DNA of 64,000 bases. It comes from Rattus norvegicus (lineage: Eukaryota; Chordata; Mammalia; Rodentia; Muridae). Positions 1 to 12,339 of the stretch are shown piece after piece. Positions within the stretch are counted from its first letter, which is position 1, and each line of letters begins with the position of its first letter. The notes under the pieces were generated by a model. That model was not told the origin of the DNA and searched no databases. It was given only the letters and a program-made list of their open reading frames with translations. The stretch spans positions 102,940 through 166,939 of the forward strand of contig NW_026947409.1 of the NCBI RefSeq assembly GCF_036323735.1. Reading direction: 5' to 3'. The translations under genes were made by a program, and so were the position numbers.

Positions 1-1260
1 TCTCCCACTAGGTCCTGAAAACGCAGCCCGGGTAGGAGAACAGGATCCACAGACAGGCGACGGGTTTACTGAACTCATGTGAGAACCATTGTGCTCCTCT
101 ACCTCTCTCAGTCCTTCCCTCAGCTCTTTAGAGAGACTCACTGAGCACTGTCTGATATCAAGCCCTGTGCCTGTGCATCTGTATCAGTCGGCTGCTCTGT
201 TGAGTCTTGCAGAGGACAATAATGCTACACTGCCGTCTGCAAACATAAGAAAGGACCATTAATAATGTCAGTGTTTGCCGTCTGCCCATAGGATAAGTCT
301 CACATCCGGCCACTTTTCCTTTGGCCATTTCCTCATTTCCTCTTCCATCTCTCTCCGTGTGTCTCTTATAGAGGGGGCAATTTCTGGGTCAAAATTTTGG
401 GGATGTGTTTGGTTCCTTATCCTTCCACCTTGGGTCCTCTGTGGCTACAGAAATTGACCATTTCGGTGTCCGTATCCCCACTGTTACGAGTCTCAGCTAA
501 AGTCACCCTCATGGACGCCAGGGTATCCTCACCCATCCCAGATTGCTGGCAAATCATAGAGATAGTACCAACCCTGGACAGTCACTGATTTCAGTTTATT
601 CTCTTGGCGCTCTGTCCCTCTTGCTCGTCTCTGCCAAGAAATGATTCTCAAACCCTATTTACCTTCCCATCCCCTCAGTCACCCAATCCTTTCCTTCCAA
701 CTGCCTCTTCTCATTACTTTGTTCCTCCTTCTGAGTGAAATTCAAACATTTTTCTTGGCCCATTCTTATTGTTTATCCTCTTTGGTTCCATAGAACTTAG
801 TGTGTGAATTCTGTACTTAATGGCTAATACCCTCTTTTAAGTGAATATATACATGTTATTTTGGGTCTCAATTACTTCATTCAGGACAATACTTTCTCAC
901 TCCATCTTCTTGACCGCAGCTTCTCAATGTCCTTATTTTTCTTTCTTTTTTTTTTTCTTTTTTTCAGAGCTGGGGTCCTTATTTTTCATATGTGTATAGT
1001 ATTTCATAGTGTAAATGAACTAAATTATCTGTAGCCACTGTTTGGTTGAGGGGCATCTGGCTTATTTCTATTTTCTGTTCATTATGAAGAAATCCACTAG
1101 GAACATGATGGAGCACATGTACTCTCTGCATGGCAGAGGTCTTTTCAGATATAAGACCAGGTGTAGTATAGCTGGGTCTTTAGGAAGAATATTCCCCATT
1201 TTCTCACAATCCACTGGACAGATATTGATAGCATTATACAGATTTGCTCTTCCCAAGCAA
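1..1260 (-). repeat. Old L1 (Lx-like), 3' UTR and end of ORF2, antisense
   Basis: The plus strand reads as the reverse complement of a murid Lx-type L1. Bases 120-260 match the L1 3' UTR (the part beginning near 'gcatctgtatcagtcggctg'). Bases 850-1230 match the end of ORF2: the target of 'cactcaggatgatattttct' is recognisable as a diverged form, followed by the region encoding the last ORF2 residues. There are many substitutions and indels and no open frame. The right boundary is a judgement by eye. Nothing indicates activity. Confidence 0.75.
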
Positions 1261-2439
1261 ATGCAATTTGTATCCTGATATTTATTTGCTTCCTCAAAGG
1301 AGGTCTCCCCCCACCAACTAGCCCTCTATCATGGACACTGGTGATCACATATGAAACTTCTTCCCATTTTAACCGGTCAGTAAATGCTAGAGCCTTTTTA
1401 CTGATAGCCGGAGGGGAAAGTTGGTACCGAAGGTATGACAGTGGGGTTAGGTAGAGAGGCAGAAGAGGGTAAGAGGTGAAGGGAGAGGACTGAAGAAAAA
1501 GAGGAGGAAGTAATGATGGAAACAATCCATGTGGCCTGAAGAATGCACATGTAGCAGGGGTTTGATGGTTGGAGTATAAGTTATGATAACATTAGATCTA
1601 CCCAATACACGTTTATAGATTATAATTATAATAACCAAATTGTGTGTTTTCTTTATGGGTCATTGGGTTTGGAAATTCCAACAAGCTTTCCTCAACAGTA
1701 TTTCTGAATCAAATTTTCTGTTAATAGAGATCACCCCTTGTAGGGGCTCTAACCATTGCTCCATAGTCCAGTAGATACAGCTGTTTCTTCCTCAGTCATG
1801 TCTCTTGTATTTTCTGTGGATATCTGTTTCTTCAGTGATCCATGCCCAGTGTTCCTTTTTCTCAAGGTTTTCAATGATCTCACCCAGAGGAGTTTCAGGT
1901 TTCTCAACTTGTTCCACCTAGTTAACTGCAGCTTCACAATGTCCTTATTGCTCATACCTGCATATTATTCCACTTTAAAAATTTTCTGATAACAGTGAAC
2001 CGTCGTGAGTAGGCTAAAATTTCCCAAGAAAACATTAAACATTCAGTCTCTAAATCTAGATCTCCTCATCCCATTATGCTTGCTTTGCCTGAATGGCCAT
2101 GGCATGAGCAGTTTTTTCTTAGGGACATCAAAGCCATTTCCTTCTCCAGTAATGGCTGCCATCCCTCTGTCACAGGTTTTTACCCTGGTTATTTTTGGTG
2201 ATTGATGTGATTTAGAAATTGTAACACCATCTGCATGGTAGAAAGCCAGAGATGTTTCAGGTTGACCCTGCTTCCACAGCCAATGATGTCACATGTGCAC
2301 AATGAGCAACCATGTGACACCCAAACAGCAAGATGATGTCATCTTTGACTCCACATGTGACTGCAAGATTGCCTCTTCTCCTGCATGCACCTTGGCAACC
2401 ATGTCATCCTGACTGCAAGATAGGAACTTTGAATCTACA
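1261..2439. other. Unassigned sequence, no gene seen
   Basis: No recognisable gene or repeat family. The longest open frames here are under 130 codons, overlap on opposite strands and have no protein-like family signature. Bases 2280-2440 contain short imperfect direct repeats (the motifs 'caaccatgt' and 'gactgcaagat' each occur twice) just before L1 sequence begins. It probably represents sequence inserted between two parts of one decayed L1, but I cannot show that. Confidence 0.4.
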
Positions 2440-2601
2440 CCCAAAATTAAGATGGCCTCTTTAACTCTCTTAATCCTACCCGTCTGTGAGCATGGGAGGT
2501 CTTTCTGTCTTCTGCTACCTTCCTCAGTGTCTCTTTTCAGAGACTTGGAGTTCACACCAGATATGCTTCTGATGTGCTAGGTTAGAGTTAATTTATATTT
2601 C

Positions 2602-2603
<2 letters not shown>

Positions 2604-2632
<29 letters not shown>
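2604..2632. repeat. (TA)n microsatellite
   Basis: A run of about 14 uninterrupted TA units lying inside the old antisense L1. It is a simple replication-slippage repeat and likely polymorphic in length. Confidence 0.9.
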
Positions 2633-3189
2633 CCATTGTGATTGGCATGTCTTCCATAATTTCTTCTCAGCCTCTCTGTCATTTGCATGGCATGTTATTT
2701 TCATTTAATTTTTCATCCATCCACTTGGCTGAAGGTGTTTTTCATATGTAGGTCATTTCTGGTAAAACTTTTGGATCACATATGTTCACTATTATATGAT
2801 GTGTGAATGGTGATACACTGAGTTCTCCTTTTGCGATATCATCCCCTTGACCTCCTTTGGTTGTCTTATTGCTCTAGCTGGGAATTTAAGGACTTTACTG
2901 AAAGGATGCTGCGAGGTGTGCAGTCTGTTCTCATTCTCCAATTTAGTAGAATTGCCTTTTGCTTCCCTACCCCTTATTTGGATATTAACTGTTGGCTTGC
3001 TATATTGCATTTTATGTAATATTTTTTGTATTTATTTTAGTATTTTATTACATTAGGTATGTGCCTGACATCCCTGGTCTCCCTGAGACCTTAAATATGG
3101 AACGACGATGGATTTTGTCAAAAGCATTTTCAGCATTTAAGAGATAGTCTTTCATTTTTTCCTTCTTTCTTTAATTCTGCTCCTTCACA

Positions 3190-3500
3190 CCATTGAGTAA
3201 TAGTGAATATTAATAAATCATATTAAATATGTTAATAATTAATATATTATTTTTGATATATTAATGTAATATATCAGTTACATTATTATATCAATATATA
3301 TTAATTTAATATAGTAAAAATATATTAATATTAATTATATTTACCTTATTAATATAATAATTTAATGTATAAATACATGTTAATATTTTCATAGTATATT
3401 AATATTAGTTATATATTATGATGTTAGGATATAACAATTTAATGTTACTTTATTAAAATATATATGTATTTTATTAAAAAATATATATATTATGATATGC
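3190..3500. repeat. AT-rich low-complexity tract
   Basis: About 300 bases composed nearly only of A and T, with irregular repeats of 'attaat', 'atatta' and 'ttaata'. It splits the L1 ORF2 homology: L1 sequence is seen up to about 3180 and again from about 3580. No gene. It could be an expanded A-rich tract or a locally duplicated segment. Confidence 0.7.
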
Positions 3501-5349
3501 AACTACCAAAAAGTTAAATCCAAGGGGAGCTCCCACGTTAATTTGAAGTGCAGAGGGCACAATTTTTTTTTCAGTTAAGTTTGTTAATATGGTGGATCAC
3601 TTTAATGGGTTTTCATAGATTGATCCACTCCTGCATCCTCAGGAGAAAGCTTACATGATTGCACTGAATGGCAGTTTGAAATGCTTTTCATTTTGTTTTT
3701 GAGCATTTTACCTAGTATTTTTTCCACCATTGTCTGTAAAGAAAATTCGTCTGAAATTCTTTCTTTGTTGAGTCATTTTGTGATTTCGATGTCAAGGCGA
3801 CAGTGGTGTCGTGGAATCTGTTTGGTGATTTTCCTTCTGTTTCTGTGTTTTGGAGTAGGTTGAGAATTCTTTGAAAATCTGGTAGAAGTCTGCGCTCAAT
3901 GAAACTGGCCCTGAGAATTTTTCAGTGGTTAAACTTTCAATTACTGTTTGTGTCTTTTTAGGGGTTGTACAGCTATTTACATAGTTTATCTTACCTTAGT
4001 TTACCTGTGGTCAGTGTTATCCATCTACACAAACATCCATTTAATTCAGAGATTCTAATTTTGTAGAAAGCAGGTTTTTGAAGTGAGACCTAAGGATTCT
4101 GTGACTTTCATCTTTGTCTATCGATGTGTCTCCCTGTTCATTTCTGATTTTGTTATTTGGATGCTGTCTTACCTCGTATTACATTATCTATTTAAGGGTT
4201 TGTCTGTCTGGTTGATTTTCCCAAGGAACTAGCTCTTGTTTTTGTTAATATTAGTATTCTTTTTGTTTCTGGTGGATCACTCTCACCCTGAGTCTGATCA
4301 TTTCTTTCTATGCCCTCCTTTAATATGTGTTTGCTTCTTTTTATTCTAGAGATTTCATGTGTGCTGGGAAGCTGCTAGTATGGGGTCTCTCCAGTTTCTT
4401 TATAAAATTGCTCTGTGCTGCATGTGCACGTTCCTCTTACACTGCTTTCCTTATGTACCTTAAGTTTGGAGACAATATGCCATCATTATCATTGAATTCT
4501 AGGAACTTTTTTTTTTCAAGTCTTCTCTGAACTTGTGGTTCTTCAGTTGCAAGCTATTGAATATCCATGAGTTTATAGACTTTTTGTTATTGTTGAAGTC
4601 CAGTTTAAATCCATGGTGATCTGAGAAGATCCAATGGTTAGCACAGTCTTTCTGTGTCTGTTGTGACTTGTTTATTGAGGGTGAACATGATCAGTTCAGG
4701 ATAATGTTCCATGAGGTACAGAAAAGATAGTGTGTACTTTTGTGTTCATGTGAAATATTCTGTAGATATGAGTGAGGTCAGATTAATTGAAACCCCTGGC
4801 AGTTATATATTCTATTTTTATTGTTTTATTTTTAGTTTCTGTCTCAATGACCTGCCCTTGGTGAGATGGGACATTGATGCCTCCCACTATTAATGTGTGA
4901 GGTTCGATGTGATATTTGAGCTTCAGCAATATTTCTCTCACCAATGTTGCTACTTTTGTCTTTGGGATATAGACATCCAGAATTGAGATGCCATTTTGGT
5001 GGGTTTTTCCTCTAATAAATATGAAGTGTCCTTCCCCTTCTCTTTTGATTACTTTTGTTTGGAAGTCTGATTGCTGGATGTCAGAGTGGCTACACCATCT
5101 TGTTTCTTGTTTTATTTCTTGGAAAATATGTTCCAACACCTTAGTCTAAGGTTATGTCTATCTCAATTGCTGGAGTGTGCTTCTTGAATGCAACAGAATG
5201 ACAGATCCTGTTTTTACATCCATTATTTTAACCTCTGTCCTTTTGTTGTTGAATAGAGGCCACTAATACTTAACGGTATTAATGACCAGTGATATTAACT
5301 TCATGCTATTTTGATGTTGTGGGTGCAGGGTTTTCTTGCTTGCATGTAT

Positions 5350-5475
5350 TTTGGTTTTTTGTTTTTTTTTTGGGTGGGATGTTTGAGTGTGTATGTTAGT
5401 ATAAAATCTGTTCTGTAGGGTGAATGATTTTTTTTTTGTTTGCATGTTGTTTTTGTTTTTTTCGGGGGGGGGGGT
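5350..5475. repeat. T/G-rich low-complexity tract with G11 run
   Basis: Alternating T runs and GT-rich blocks end in eleven consecutive G bases at 5464-5474. It marks the transition between the antisense L1 on the left and a sense L1 fragment on the right. No coding content. Confidence 0.6.
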
Positions 5476-5544
5476 TGTTAGAGCATGCAGGCGAGTACTT
5501 CCGTAGGTTATGCTGTGTAATTTTTAATTTCTAGTCGGAGGTTG

Positions 5545-5850
5545 GGATGGTTCAAATTCTGAAAATCCATCAGTATAATCCACTATAAGTGAAACTGAAG
5601 GAAAAATTACATGATAATCTCATTAGATGCAGAAAAAGCAATTCCAGCCCCACTTCATGATAAAAGAGTGTGAGTGATAAGGGAGACAAGTCCTATGGAG
5701 AAACATAGTAAAAGCAAGGGAGAGGAAACCTGTAATGACCGTCAAGCTAAATATAAAGAAACTTAAAACAATTAATTAAAGTGAAGGACAAGGTAAGGCT
5801 GCCCACTCTCCCTATTCAGTATAGTATTTGAAATTCTATCCAGGGTAAAA
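5545..5850 (+). repeat. Old L1 ORF2 fragment (RT domain), sense
   Basis: About 300 bases in the sense direction correspond to the L1 reverse transcriptase core. The 'gaaaatccatcagtataatc' region corresponds to the segment just before RT motif A. The motif A equivalent lies near 5610-5630 (encoding a version of S-L-D-A-E-K-A), and 'ggctgcccactctccctatt' at about 5797 encodes the conserved G-C-P-L-S-P-Y of motif B. The order is correct but there are internal deletions and stops. It is in inverted orientation to the L1 on its left, so it is a separate insertion or an inverted piece. Confidence 0.7.
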
Positions 5851-6866
5851 GCATGGTTCAAATTTGGTTCTGACATGGAGTATTGCCAAGTACTGTGAAG
5901 GAGGAATGGCACAACATTTTAAAAATCCTGGGGTATGGCCCACTCTTTAGAACAGCCTCATTGCTCTTTGGTGAGTCATAGCCCCAAGGACCAACTGTAC
6001 TGAGAACTTCATGCAGCGTTTCGCTCGGTTGTTCCCCTCATATCTCTCTAATTCTAAGAAGTACATAAAAATCCTCCTGGAGCTTACCACCACTCAGGGA
6101 GCAACATCATTGGCATTTGCAATAATATTGGTCGAGGTCTTTTAGGAATTTCCTCTGTGGAAGACCAGTGCTTCCACCATCACCAAAGGAAATGTAGAAT
6201 AATTAGTGACGACCAGCACCCTTAAAAAGCATTTGGAAAAATAAAATTGTTTGTTAAGCTGGCTAACATGTTTTAACTACTGCCTCTGATGTAAAAAAAA
6301 ATTACGTAACAATTTGAAGTTCGAAAAGACAGGGACTTTTTAAGGCCAGGGATCAAGAACAATGGTGGCACAGGCTAATGGTGTGACTGTAACACATGCT
6401 GGACTGTTGAGGACTGATTTCTGTCCCAGTTGTACCCTCAGCTCCCTGATAGGATTTAATAAGGATTGACAATCACAGGTGTGCATTCTGATCATTTAAA
6501 GTAGATATGACATTTTTATACACATATTTAGATTTGTGCTTTTTAAAAGATTCTTATTAGAGTACTTTTAAAGATAAATGATACAATATCAACCATTTCT
6601 CTGTAAATTCAAAATGCTGCCTACAGTGAATGGAAACCGAATGAGAAAACTACTTTGCTTACTCTTTGTTACTCTATAACAAATTGCTTACTTATGAGCC
6701 TTGTTGGCCTTGGGAGTAATTTGTTTATTTTACGTGTACTATGTAATATTTCTTCTCATACACTATCACTCTTTTCAGCATCAAGCATGAGAAGAAACTA
6801 GAACATTATCACATTTGCAGTTTTACTTGGCTTGAAAGATTTCACTAGGATATCAAAGTTATTTGC
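5851..6866. other. Unassigned sequence, no gene seen
   Basis: No open frame above noise and no family recognised. Bases 5930-6260 have higher base complexity than their surroundings and end near an A/T-rich 'aaaaataaaattg', so a short decayed processed transcript is conceivable, but I cannot name one. A 38-base stretch near 6711-6750 recurs in diverged form inside the LTR at 7028-7066. Confidence 0.35.
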
Positions 6867-7504
6867 TGTGGTTTGCCCTGAAGTTATCTGTATTTTGATG
6901 CTAATTCCACTGCCCCAAGGACAGCTGCCTACTCATGTACTCAGAACTCAGGTGACTTCACCAAAACCACCTCCCCATTGAATTTGTAAAGTACAGGTGT
7001 GGGGCAGGTACATGATAGATGGAGGCTTTGGGAGTAATTTGTTTTCTTTACTTGTACTATGTAAAGAACTTTTCTTTACCATGTAAAGAAGGAGGTCATT
7101 GGAGGAGAAGGAAGAATGGGTGATAGAGATGTTTGAAGAAAGAGGAGGAGACTGGAGGAAAAAGGGGAGATAGGAAGAGGAGAGGGTGAGAAGTCATGGC
7201 AGGTGAGGTTACGATTATGGTCTGTGTATTTACAGGTTATTATTAATGTTCCTAAGGGATGGATGGTAAAGGGCTTTGTATATTTAAGTGCGCAATTATA
7301 TCTTAGCAATTGGGTCAAAATTTTTGTGATGTGTGTTTTCTATGTGAGGGATTGAGTATAGGAAAGTGTGTGGCGGCAAGGGACACTGGGCTGACAGGGA
7401 GTAGGGATGTGTTTTCACCAAGATATCTACCTATTATATTAGGACACTACGGTGCTAGTGATAGCATGGTAAAAGACAAGTTTTCTTTTTTTTTTACAAC
7501 AACA
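6867..7504 (+). repeat. 5' LTR of the 6.9-10.5 kb element
   Basis: This aligns by eye with 9891-10463. Shared blocks include 'aagttatctgtattt', 'ccaaggacagctgcct', 'aagtacaggtg.ggggcaggtac', the purine-rich 'gaagaggagagggtgagaag' and 'tttgtgatgtgtg/ttgtgttgtgtg' near the end. It is longer than the right copy mainly because of about 60 extra bases around 7020-7085. The many differences between the two copies imply an old insertion. Confidence 0.6.
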
Positions 7505-9874
7505 GATGGCAAAACAAGGTGATGGGCAAGAATCCACTAGTAATCAAAAAGTTGAGAGAACCTTTTTATTTTCTAAGTAAGAGGACACCTGTGCCATATT
7601 AATTCTTGATAACTTAAGAGCAGAATATAAAACAAAAATGGGGAAGCAGCAAGGGCTGACAGGCTGTTGGTCCCCTGCTGTGTGATAAGTAATGGCAGTT
7701 CAGAGAGTTAAAAGATTAAAGCTGCTTTTTAATGAGAGTTGTTTAGTAAGTCTTTCAGGATACACATTTTCTTTTTAACATGGGCTCCACAGGGGAATTT
7801 TGTGTGGAAATCCTAGTTACACAAGATACTTCTTCTATTAAGGTATTTTTAACAAGTGATTAAGTTTTATTTAAGAAAGAAGAGAGTAGAGAGATTACCT
7901 GAATCAGGTGGGGATTTTCATCTACTGCTCAGAACTTAGGGAAAAATTAGGCACTACCAAGTAGAGAGTTTTGATGAAATGTCTGTAACAACAGGGAAAG
8001 TGAATGCAGACATATATTGTAGAAGTTATTAACGATAAAGAAAAATCTGTGGCTTCAGGTAGAGAGCTTAACAGACTGAGATATTTTGGGCAAAAGTCCT
8101 TGTTTGAAGTTTTCTTATTGATATTAGAATTGATAGAAGGTATTTGATTAGTTTTATGAATTATCCCACTATATGGCTCGTTGATGACGCCTAGCGATGA
8201 TTTGTGGTTACTTTTGATATTTACAACAATAGCAAGTTCAAATTCTCTTAACATGGGCTCCATGGGAACTTTGGGTTTATTTCCTGATATCACCAAGTAC
8301 TGAGTTATATCAGACTCATTTTATACATAAATTCCTTTTTTAAAAATTGTTTAATCTTCAGGATGGGTGTGACTTTGAGTTTTATGCTTATATTATTACT
8401 CTGGGAGAGAGTGCAAGATACAAGCTTCTCTGGTTTCAGATTAAGAAACAGAGTATTTTGGAAGAAAGATTTTGTCCTTGTGTTTTTAAAAATTGTGATT
8501 AGGATTCTGGAAACCTCACAGAGTCATACTGATCAGGTTTGATATCAGTAGACGGCTATCAAATATATATTCGGGAGAATCAAACAAAAGATATATCGAT
8601 TCTTAACCTTTTTCCTGAGAGTTGTATTTTGTAGAGTGTACCTACTTGGAATCCTGGTTTCAGTGAATTCCAGCTGGGTCCAGTCAGGACATATCGGCTA
8701 TCGCATTTGTTTCATTTTTCCTACCCCCTACACCTAAGGATATCTCAACGCCCATGTACAACTTGAAGAAGTTATGTTGGATCCGTTGTCTCAATTACCT
8801 GGAATTTGTGGGGTGGAGCTGGAAGTGGTTATTCTAAAGATGTTTTTATAAAGAATTGAAAATTGGTTGAAATTTAGCAGGGAGGAATAAGCTAGATTTA
8901 GTTACAGTCATAATCGTATTTGGTAACTAAGCTTAATCTTATCTTTGTTTGGGTATAGAAATAATTTGAAAAAATTTTAAAATTACAAGAGCCAGTTCTA
9001 TTATTTTTGTCATTACACACTTCTGAGTTGATTAAACCTGTGAGTTAAGATTGAAATATTAAAGTCATGCATCTGACTTTGTAAGAGTACTATCAAGAAA
9101 AAATTAAGATATAAAGACAACAGTCCAGATTGTCTTAGATAGATAGATGCTTTTCAAAAATGTAAGAAATCCACAAAATTTGAGATTTAAAGTTATTACT
9201 TATCTTTTGTTGAGTCATATCTTCTCCTAACTGTTCCCCTTTGGCAAATTTAATGAAGAATTTGAACATCTCTACCTCCAAATGAGGCAATACTTTGTGG
9301 CTAGGCAGTCACTGGAAAAAAATGCCTGTTTCATATGCAGATTAATACTATCCAGAAAAGGACAAATTATGCAGAGGATTTGAGGGATAAACCCTGCCAA
9401 TACAGGGTAATCAGCCCTTCCAAGTCCGCCTTTCAATAGGCTGTCAGTTGATCTTGTGTCAGAAGGCTGAAGACTTAAGCTCACATGTTGCTAACAGGGG
9501 ATTGTGCTATTGGAGATTTGTCTCTACAACCTCTCAGTTCTAGAAGCCCTCTAAGACATCCTATGTGTATAGATATTTGGTCACTTTCAGATTTCTGACG
9601 GGGTAGGAGACTGATTATAGCCTCATTGCTTATCAGGCTGTATAACTCTGAATATACATATTTTACTGGATAGTTATCAGATAGTATACAAGCTAGCCAA
9701 GACATTATATAGATTTTAAGCCTTTCTGAAGCTGGAATGAAGAACTAAATGCTCTTTCTAACTGATATAGTGACAGACTGGGTTTTGAGTATATCAAATG
9801 CTTTATAAATTGTAGAATAGTAATAATCTTACTCAATTGATATATATATAAATGAAAAGTCTGTTTAACTGGAC

Positions 9875-9887
9875 AAAAAGGGGGAAA
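9875..9887 (+). other. Polypurine tract
   Basis: A run of 13 purines directly upstream of the right-hand LTR, which starts TGTTTACACT at 9891. In LTR elements the polypurine tract primes plus-strand synthesis, so its position fixes the element's orientation as plus. Confidence 0.6.
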
Positions 9888-9890
9888 CGT

Positions 9891-10463
9891 TGTTTACACT
9901 AAAGTTATCTGTATTTTAATGCTAATCCACTGCTCCAAGGACAGCTGCCTTGTCCTGTACTCAGAACTCAGGTGAATTCTACAGAACAGCTTTCACATTA
10001 AATTTGTGAAGTACAGGTGAGGGGCAGGTACAGGATAGAAGCAGGCCTATCATTGGAAGAGAAGGAAGTATGGGCAGGAATGAAGTTTGAAGGAAGTAGA
10101 AGAGACTAGAGGAAAAAGGAGAGACAGGAAGAGGAGAGGGTGAGAAGCCATGGCAGGTGAATTTAAGATACTGCTCTGTGTATTTACTGGTTGTTATTAT
10201 TGTCCCTAAGGTATGGATCGTACCAGGCTTTGTATGCTTATGTGGGCTACTATATCTTATCAATTGGGTCAAAGATTATTGTGTTGTGTGTTCTTTCATG
10301 TGAGGTTTTGAGTGTAAAAACATGTGTGGCAATAAGAGACACTGGGCAGCTGAGGAGTGGTGATGTATTCAACCAAGATATCTAGCAGAGACTTGGGAAA
10401 CTACAGTGCCAGAGATAGCGGGATATAAGACAACTTTTTTATTTTTATATTTTTGCAACAACA
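9891..10463 (+). repeat. 3' LTR of the 6.9-10.5 kb element
   Basis: Right-hand partner of the LTR at 6867-7504, starting TGTTTACACT and ending in 'gcaacaaca'. The following bases, 'cattcacttctg', match the L1 3' UTR sequence found at 12702 ('cattcacttcgg'), so the LTR's right edge is well placed. Nothing at the left end of the element matches that L1, which suggests deletion or rearrangement at the left flank. Confidence 0.6.
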
Positions 10464-10583
10464 CATTCACTTCTGTATTTGACATGCTCTTTTTGTGTCA
10501 CTTAGGGAAGATCTATATCTGGTTCCTGACAGAATGTGCTTCTTAGGTTCATCAATCTTATCTAGTTATCTAGTTTTGGTGGC

Positions 10584-10586
<3 letters not shown>

Positions 10587-10644
<58 letters not shown>
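10587..10644. repeat. (TA)n microsatellite
   Basis: About 29 TA units within tandem unit A, at the position where unit B has a TCTA repeat and unit C a short GT/AT repeat. Confidence 0.95.
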
Positions 10645-10650
<6 letters not shown>

Positions 10651-11533
10651 TTCCTACAACTATGAGATTACGTGCAATTTTAACATGGATTCTGAGCAGG
10701 TATGTCAAGAAGGTAGAATCCACAAACGGCAATGCCAAATAGACTCGCTCCTATTCTTATGACCCTAATGAAGTTGAGGTTTCATTGGACCTCTAGTTCT
10801 TCCCTCCCTGTCAATCCTCCTGTATCTTATCTTTGGCGTGAAGAAAGAATCATTTTAAAACATCCAAAACCCTGAAATCTCACCCTTGGAACACGACAAG
10901 GTTGATATTACAGAGATCATATCTAATGGGACTACATAGTCCACGCTGTCCTTTGATTTACTCAGGCAGTTATTTCTTTGCATAAAATAAAAATTTGGGA
11001 GTTTATCATTTTAAGTAGGTACACAATATTTACACTGTTAAATTCACTTCATAGCTTAGCCACGTTTGTTGCCAAAATCATTGCCAAAAAACTGGAATTT
11101 GAAAACAGAATACTTGAGTACACATTCAGGAATATCTATAAAGACCCCTTTCAAGGAATGAACAATTAGAAAATGAAATACAATATTCACTCAATTAAAC
11201 ATCTGTAAAGAAAAAATGGCCTGTGGGAAACAGGGAAAAAATAGGAAATTGATCTGTTTGTCAGAGGAATGGAACTGGGAATAGAATTATTATCCAAAAG
11301 AATCTCCTACATCCCATGTTCCTAGATCTTTTCTACTCAATACAAGCCCCTAACTGAGTTTCTCCATGTAGAGCCTGTAACCACTGATGAAGAAAAGAGA
11401 AGTTTCCAGCTGTAGAGAGATGTAGTACATAAATGTTACCAATGTGTCACAGTAGACATTCCTGGAAAAGGCAAACTCGAATCTGGTCAATGTAAGGAAA
11501 GCTATTTAGGAGGTAGGCCATGGCAGTTCTCAC

Positions 11534-11603
11534 TGACATCATCATTTGACCCTCCCTGAAAAATTTCTTGTACCCTGGAGAGCCCTAATTTTGTGATGTC
11601 ACA
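11534..11603. promoter_or_regulatory. CRE-like motif pair in unit A
   Basis: TGACATCA at 11534-11541 and TGTGATGTCACA at 11592-11603. Each octamer core differs from the cAMP-response element TGACGTCA by one base, as CpG decay would give. The second motif is kept base for base in units B (13951) and C (16182) while flanking bases vary. Function is inference only; no promoter or transcript is shown. Confidence 0.3.
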
Positions 11604-11972
11604 AAAAACTGCATCACATATATTCCTGCAGTACCTCTAGGGATTACTAAGTGGCCTCTATTTCAGTGCAAACAGCCATTTGGGAAAGAGAACAAAGAGG
11701 ATGTATATAACAAAAATGAGTAGAAGAAAGTTGGCTTTCTGTTTTAGTTTGAAAAAAATGAAAAAAATATGTGGTACATGGGAAAGTGCAGTGAGTGCCG
11801 TGTAGGGTTTGTGAGGGTTCACTGAACACATGAGCCTTCCACATATGGGATTCAGGAAGTGGGAGCCTCTTAGTAGCAACTGGATTTCCTTGCTTGTTAT
11901 GGTTCCTGAAAGTCAGAGGTTTTTTTTATCATTAATTTCATTATTCCAAAAGTCAGGTGTTGGGATGGGTAC

Positions 11973-11976
<4 letters not shown>

Positions 11977-12003
<27 letters not shown>
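11977..12003. repeat. Poly(T) tract
   Basis: About 27 consecutive T residues in unit A. The matching places in units B and C lack this long run, so it arose in this copy. Confidence 0.9.
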
Positions 12004-12339
12004 GAGAGCACATGGCTTCTATTTTTTCTTCCAGAAGGAAAAAGTCCTGAGGAGGAAGGGAAAGACAAGTATTGTATCCTCAGCTCAGAGTAAACTCCTT
12101 CGTGTACATGATTTCTACACTGTAGTTTGTGTCTGACACTGATATCTGGGAGGGAGAAATGCTTCTAGTTCAGACTTAATCATATCAGTCTTTCCACTAG
12201 TGTTATGCTGACTACCATTCCCTAACAGTGTCCCTCTAGATTTCTGAATCAATATGTCTGATTACCTTGCAGTTTTATTTACTTTTATCTCTTTCATAAT
12301 TTTTTTTAATTTAAGCTAATTTTAATATTTTTTTGGATA

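Larger units (their letters stand above)
2440..5290 (-). repeat. Old L1 ORF2 (reverse transcriptase and endonuclease part), antisense, decayed
   Basis: Read on the minus strand, this follows L1 ORF2 from the region after the RT active site (near 2460-2560) backward to the endonuclease domain (4900-5270). Landmarks on the plus strand include 'gagcatgggaggtctttc' at about 2490, 'gacctcctttggttgtctt' at 2851, the 'atccactcctgcatcctcag' region at 3625 and the endonuclease region around 4930-5260. An AT-rich stretch (3190-3500) interrupts it. The reading frame is destroyed throughout by stops and indels. This may be the same insertion as the 3' UTR piece at the start of the window. Confidence 0.75.
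6867..10463 (+). mobile_element. LTR retroelement with non-coding interior
   Basis: Two similar blocks of about 640 and 570 bases lie in direct orientation around a 2.4 kb interior. The right block is immediately preceded by a polypurine tract, AAAAAGGGGGAAA at 9875-9887, as expected just before a 3' LTR in the plus orientation. Both blocks end in a 'caacaaca' terminus. No gag, pol or env homology could be seen in the interior in any frame, so the element looks non-autonomous or wholly decayed. Its right end abuts an old L1 3' UTR (10464 on). I do not recognise the family and saw no clear target-site duplication. Confidence 0.6.

Noticed and set aside
2280..2440. Short direct repeats ('caaccatgt', 'gactgcaagat') and TGATGTCA-like motifs
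   Set aside because: Irregular spacing and only two copies each; no array, and CRE-like octamers occur by chance.
5930..6280. A possible processed transcript before an 'aaataaaa' sequence
   Set aside because: No protein or RNA family recognised in any frame, and no tail or target repeats.
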